A stretch of DNA of 64,000 bases, taken from Mucilaginibacter psychrotolerans (GTDB lineage Bacteria; Bacteroidota; Bacteroidia; Sphingobacteriales; Sphingobacteriaceae). Where the stretch lies: the NCBI RefSeq assembly GCF_004519315.1, contig NZ_SOZE01000003.1:1-64000 (forward strand), in the 5' to 3' direction. Below are positions 63,230-64,000 of the stretch, one piece after another. Numbering within the stretch: position 1 is the stretch's first letter; each line of letters starts with the position of its first letter. Below the pieces are notes generated by a model. The model was not told where the DNA came from. It saw only the letters and a program-made list of their open reading frames with translations, and did not search any database. The position numbers were made by a program, and so were the translations under genes.

Positions 63230-64000
63230 ATGAACCAGGAACAGGTAACAACCTACATCAAAGAAAACAATATAACCAAAATCAAATTCGCTTTTGCCGA
63301 TGTCGACGGTGTTTTGCGCGGCAAGGTTATCAGCGTAAAGAAATTCCTCGATGGCCTAAAAACCGGCTATGGCTTTTGCGATGTGGTTTTCGGCTGGGAT
63401 AGTAACGATACCTGCTACGATAATGTTGAGCTTACCGGCTGGCACACCGGTTATCCCGATAAACTTTGTTATATAGACCTGGGTACTTTGCGCAACATTC
63501 CCTGGCAGGATAATATCCCATTCTTTTTGGCCGATTATAGCGGCCCGCACGGAAACACAGTACCGGCCGACCCGCGCAGTTTGCTCAAAAATATCGTTGC
63601 CGACTGCAAAGCGATGGGTTACCATGCCGAGTTCGCTCAGGAGTTTGAGTGGTTCAACTTTAAAGAAACGCCGCAAAGTCTGCAAAATAAAGGCTTCGCC
63701 AATATGGAGGCCTTAACGCCGGGCATGTTTGGTTATTCTATACTCCGCACCTCGCAAAACGGCGATTTTTATTATGACCTGTTTAACCTGCTTACTCAAT
63801 TTAACATCCCCATAGAAGGTTTACATACCGAAACCGGCCCCGGCGTTTACGAAGCTGCCATTGAGCATTGCGAAGCCTTGCAGGCAGCGGATAAGGCCGT
63901 ACTATTTAAGACAGCAGTGAAAGAAATTGCCAGCAAGCATGGCATTACCGCCACCTTTATGGCCAAATGGAACCAAAACCTACCCGGCTGTAGTGGGCAC
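63230..64000 (+). CDS. Glutamine-synthetase-family protein, cut by the right edge
   Basis: The frame starts at ATG 63230-63232 (MNQEQVTTYIKENN) and is open to the edge, 257 residues. It has a beta-grasp start (KIKFAFADVDGVLRGKVIS), the catalytic-domain glutamates in FAQEFEWFNF near 130 and HTETGPGVYEAAIEH near 203, and WNQNLPGCSGH at the cut, where the family has the glutamate/ammonium-binding PGCSGxH block. It is of the GSI/GS-like type and differs from glnII, so it may be a gamma-glutamyl-amine or -polyamine ligase rather than a true synthetase. The missing C-terminus holds the rest of the ATP site. Confidence 0.88.
   Translation, partial: MNQEQVTTYIKENNITKIKFAFADVDGVLRGKVISVKKFLDGLKTGYGFCDVVFGWDSNDTCYDNVELTGWHTGYPDKLCYIDLGTLRNIPWQDNIPFFLADYSGPHGNTVPADPRSLLKNIVADCKAMGYHAEFAQEFEWFNFKETPQSLQNKGFANMEALTPGMFGYSILRTSQNGDFYYDLFNLLTQFNIPIEGLHTETGPGVYEAAIEHCEALQAADKAVLFKTAVKEIASKHGITATFMAKWNQNLPGCSGH

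Noticed and set aside
1..64000. tRNA or rRNA genes
   Set aside because: No T-loop-like GGTTCGAATCC with matching acceptor stem and no rRNA-like stretches were noticed by eye; a covariance-model scan would be needed to exclude a missed tRNA.

Overview
The window looks like chromosome from a Bacteroidota bacterium of the Sphingobacteriaceae type, with Mucilaginibacter or Pedobacter as the best guess by gene content (inference, not proven). Supporting signs are the type II (beta-grasp) glutamine synthetase, the Bacteroidota biosynthetic arginine decarboxylase, an ECF42-type sigma factor beside a DGPF/YCII protein, DUF4199 and DUF5020 families, 7TMR-DISM histidine kinases, TAnnTTTG promoter boxes and weak Shine-Dalgarno sequences. 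No rRNA, tRNA, CRISPR array, prophage or complete IS was seen.

Layout. 1-8.5 kb: a possible transposase tail at the left edge, a lipoprotein, a 3'-5' exonuclease, pbpC, trmN6, a beta-CASP RNase and an ABC exporter. 8.5-9.5 kb: an unrecognised gene bracketed by a 16-bp inverted repeat. 9.5-15.6 kb: SAM hydrolase, phoH, purC, a STAS/RNase Z pair, moaE-moaD, a pentapeptide protein and a YjbQ protein. 15.6-16.4 kb: a large palindrome with a possible small RNA, then a decayed DUF5020 gene. 16.4-23 kb: a membrane protein, an APC permease, a molybdopterin oxidoreductase, and an aldehyde dehydrogenase/DUF779 pair divergent from an AraC regulator. 23-23.5 kb: a nested repeat with a 237-bp MITE-like element. 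23.5-29.5 kb: hydrolase, Crp-like regulator, arginine decarboxylase, GT87 and two gene remnants.

29.5-39.7 kb is a signalling and envelope block: DGPF/ECF42, an MBOAT/SGNH O-acetylation pair, a Crp-like regulator, and one operon of two paralogous histidine kinases, a receiver and a receiver-cyclase. 39.7-47.2 kb holds two glycosyltransferases, a partner-switching module (REC-PP2C, STAS, HATPase), an acyltransferase, and a membrane LuxR/DUF4199/VOC cluster. 47.4-54.2 kb is a minus-strand block with rseP-dxr, GH3, a membrane protein and two GT2 enzymes. 54.3-64 kb has an M1 peptidase, two tandem TonB-domain proteins (the second frameshifted), mqo, a lipoprotein, glnII, a gamma-glutamylcyclotransferase-like gene and a second glutamine-synthetase-family gene that runs off the right edge.

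The strongest unexplained signal is the set of intergenic palindromes. At least ten sites carry phrase-like inverted or direct repeats that share an architecture (two arms around a short spacer, mostly at gene ends) but not a sequence. One similar motif appears to lie inside a histidine kinase ATPase domain. Several genes start at TTG (trmN6, phoH, the 41.9-kb gene, dxr).
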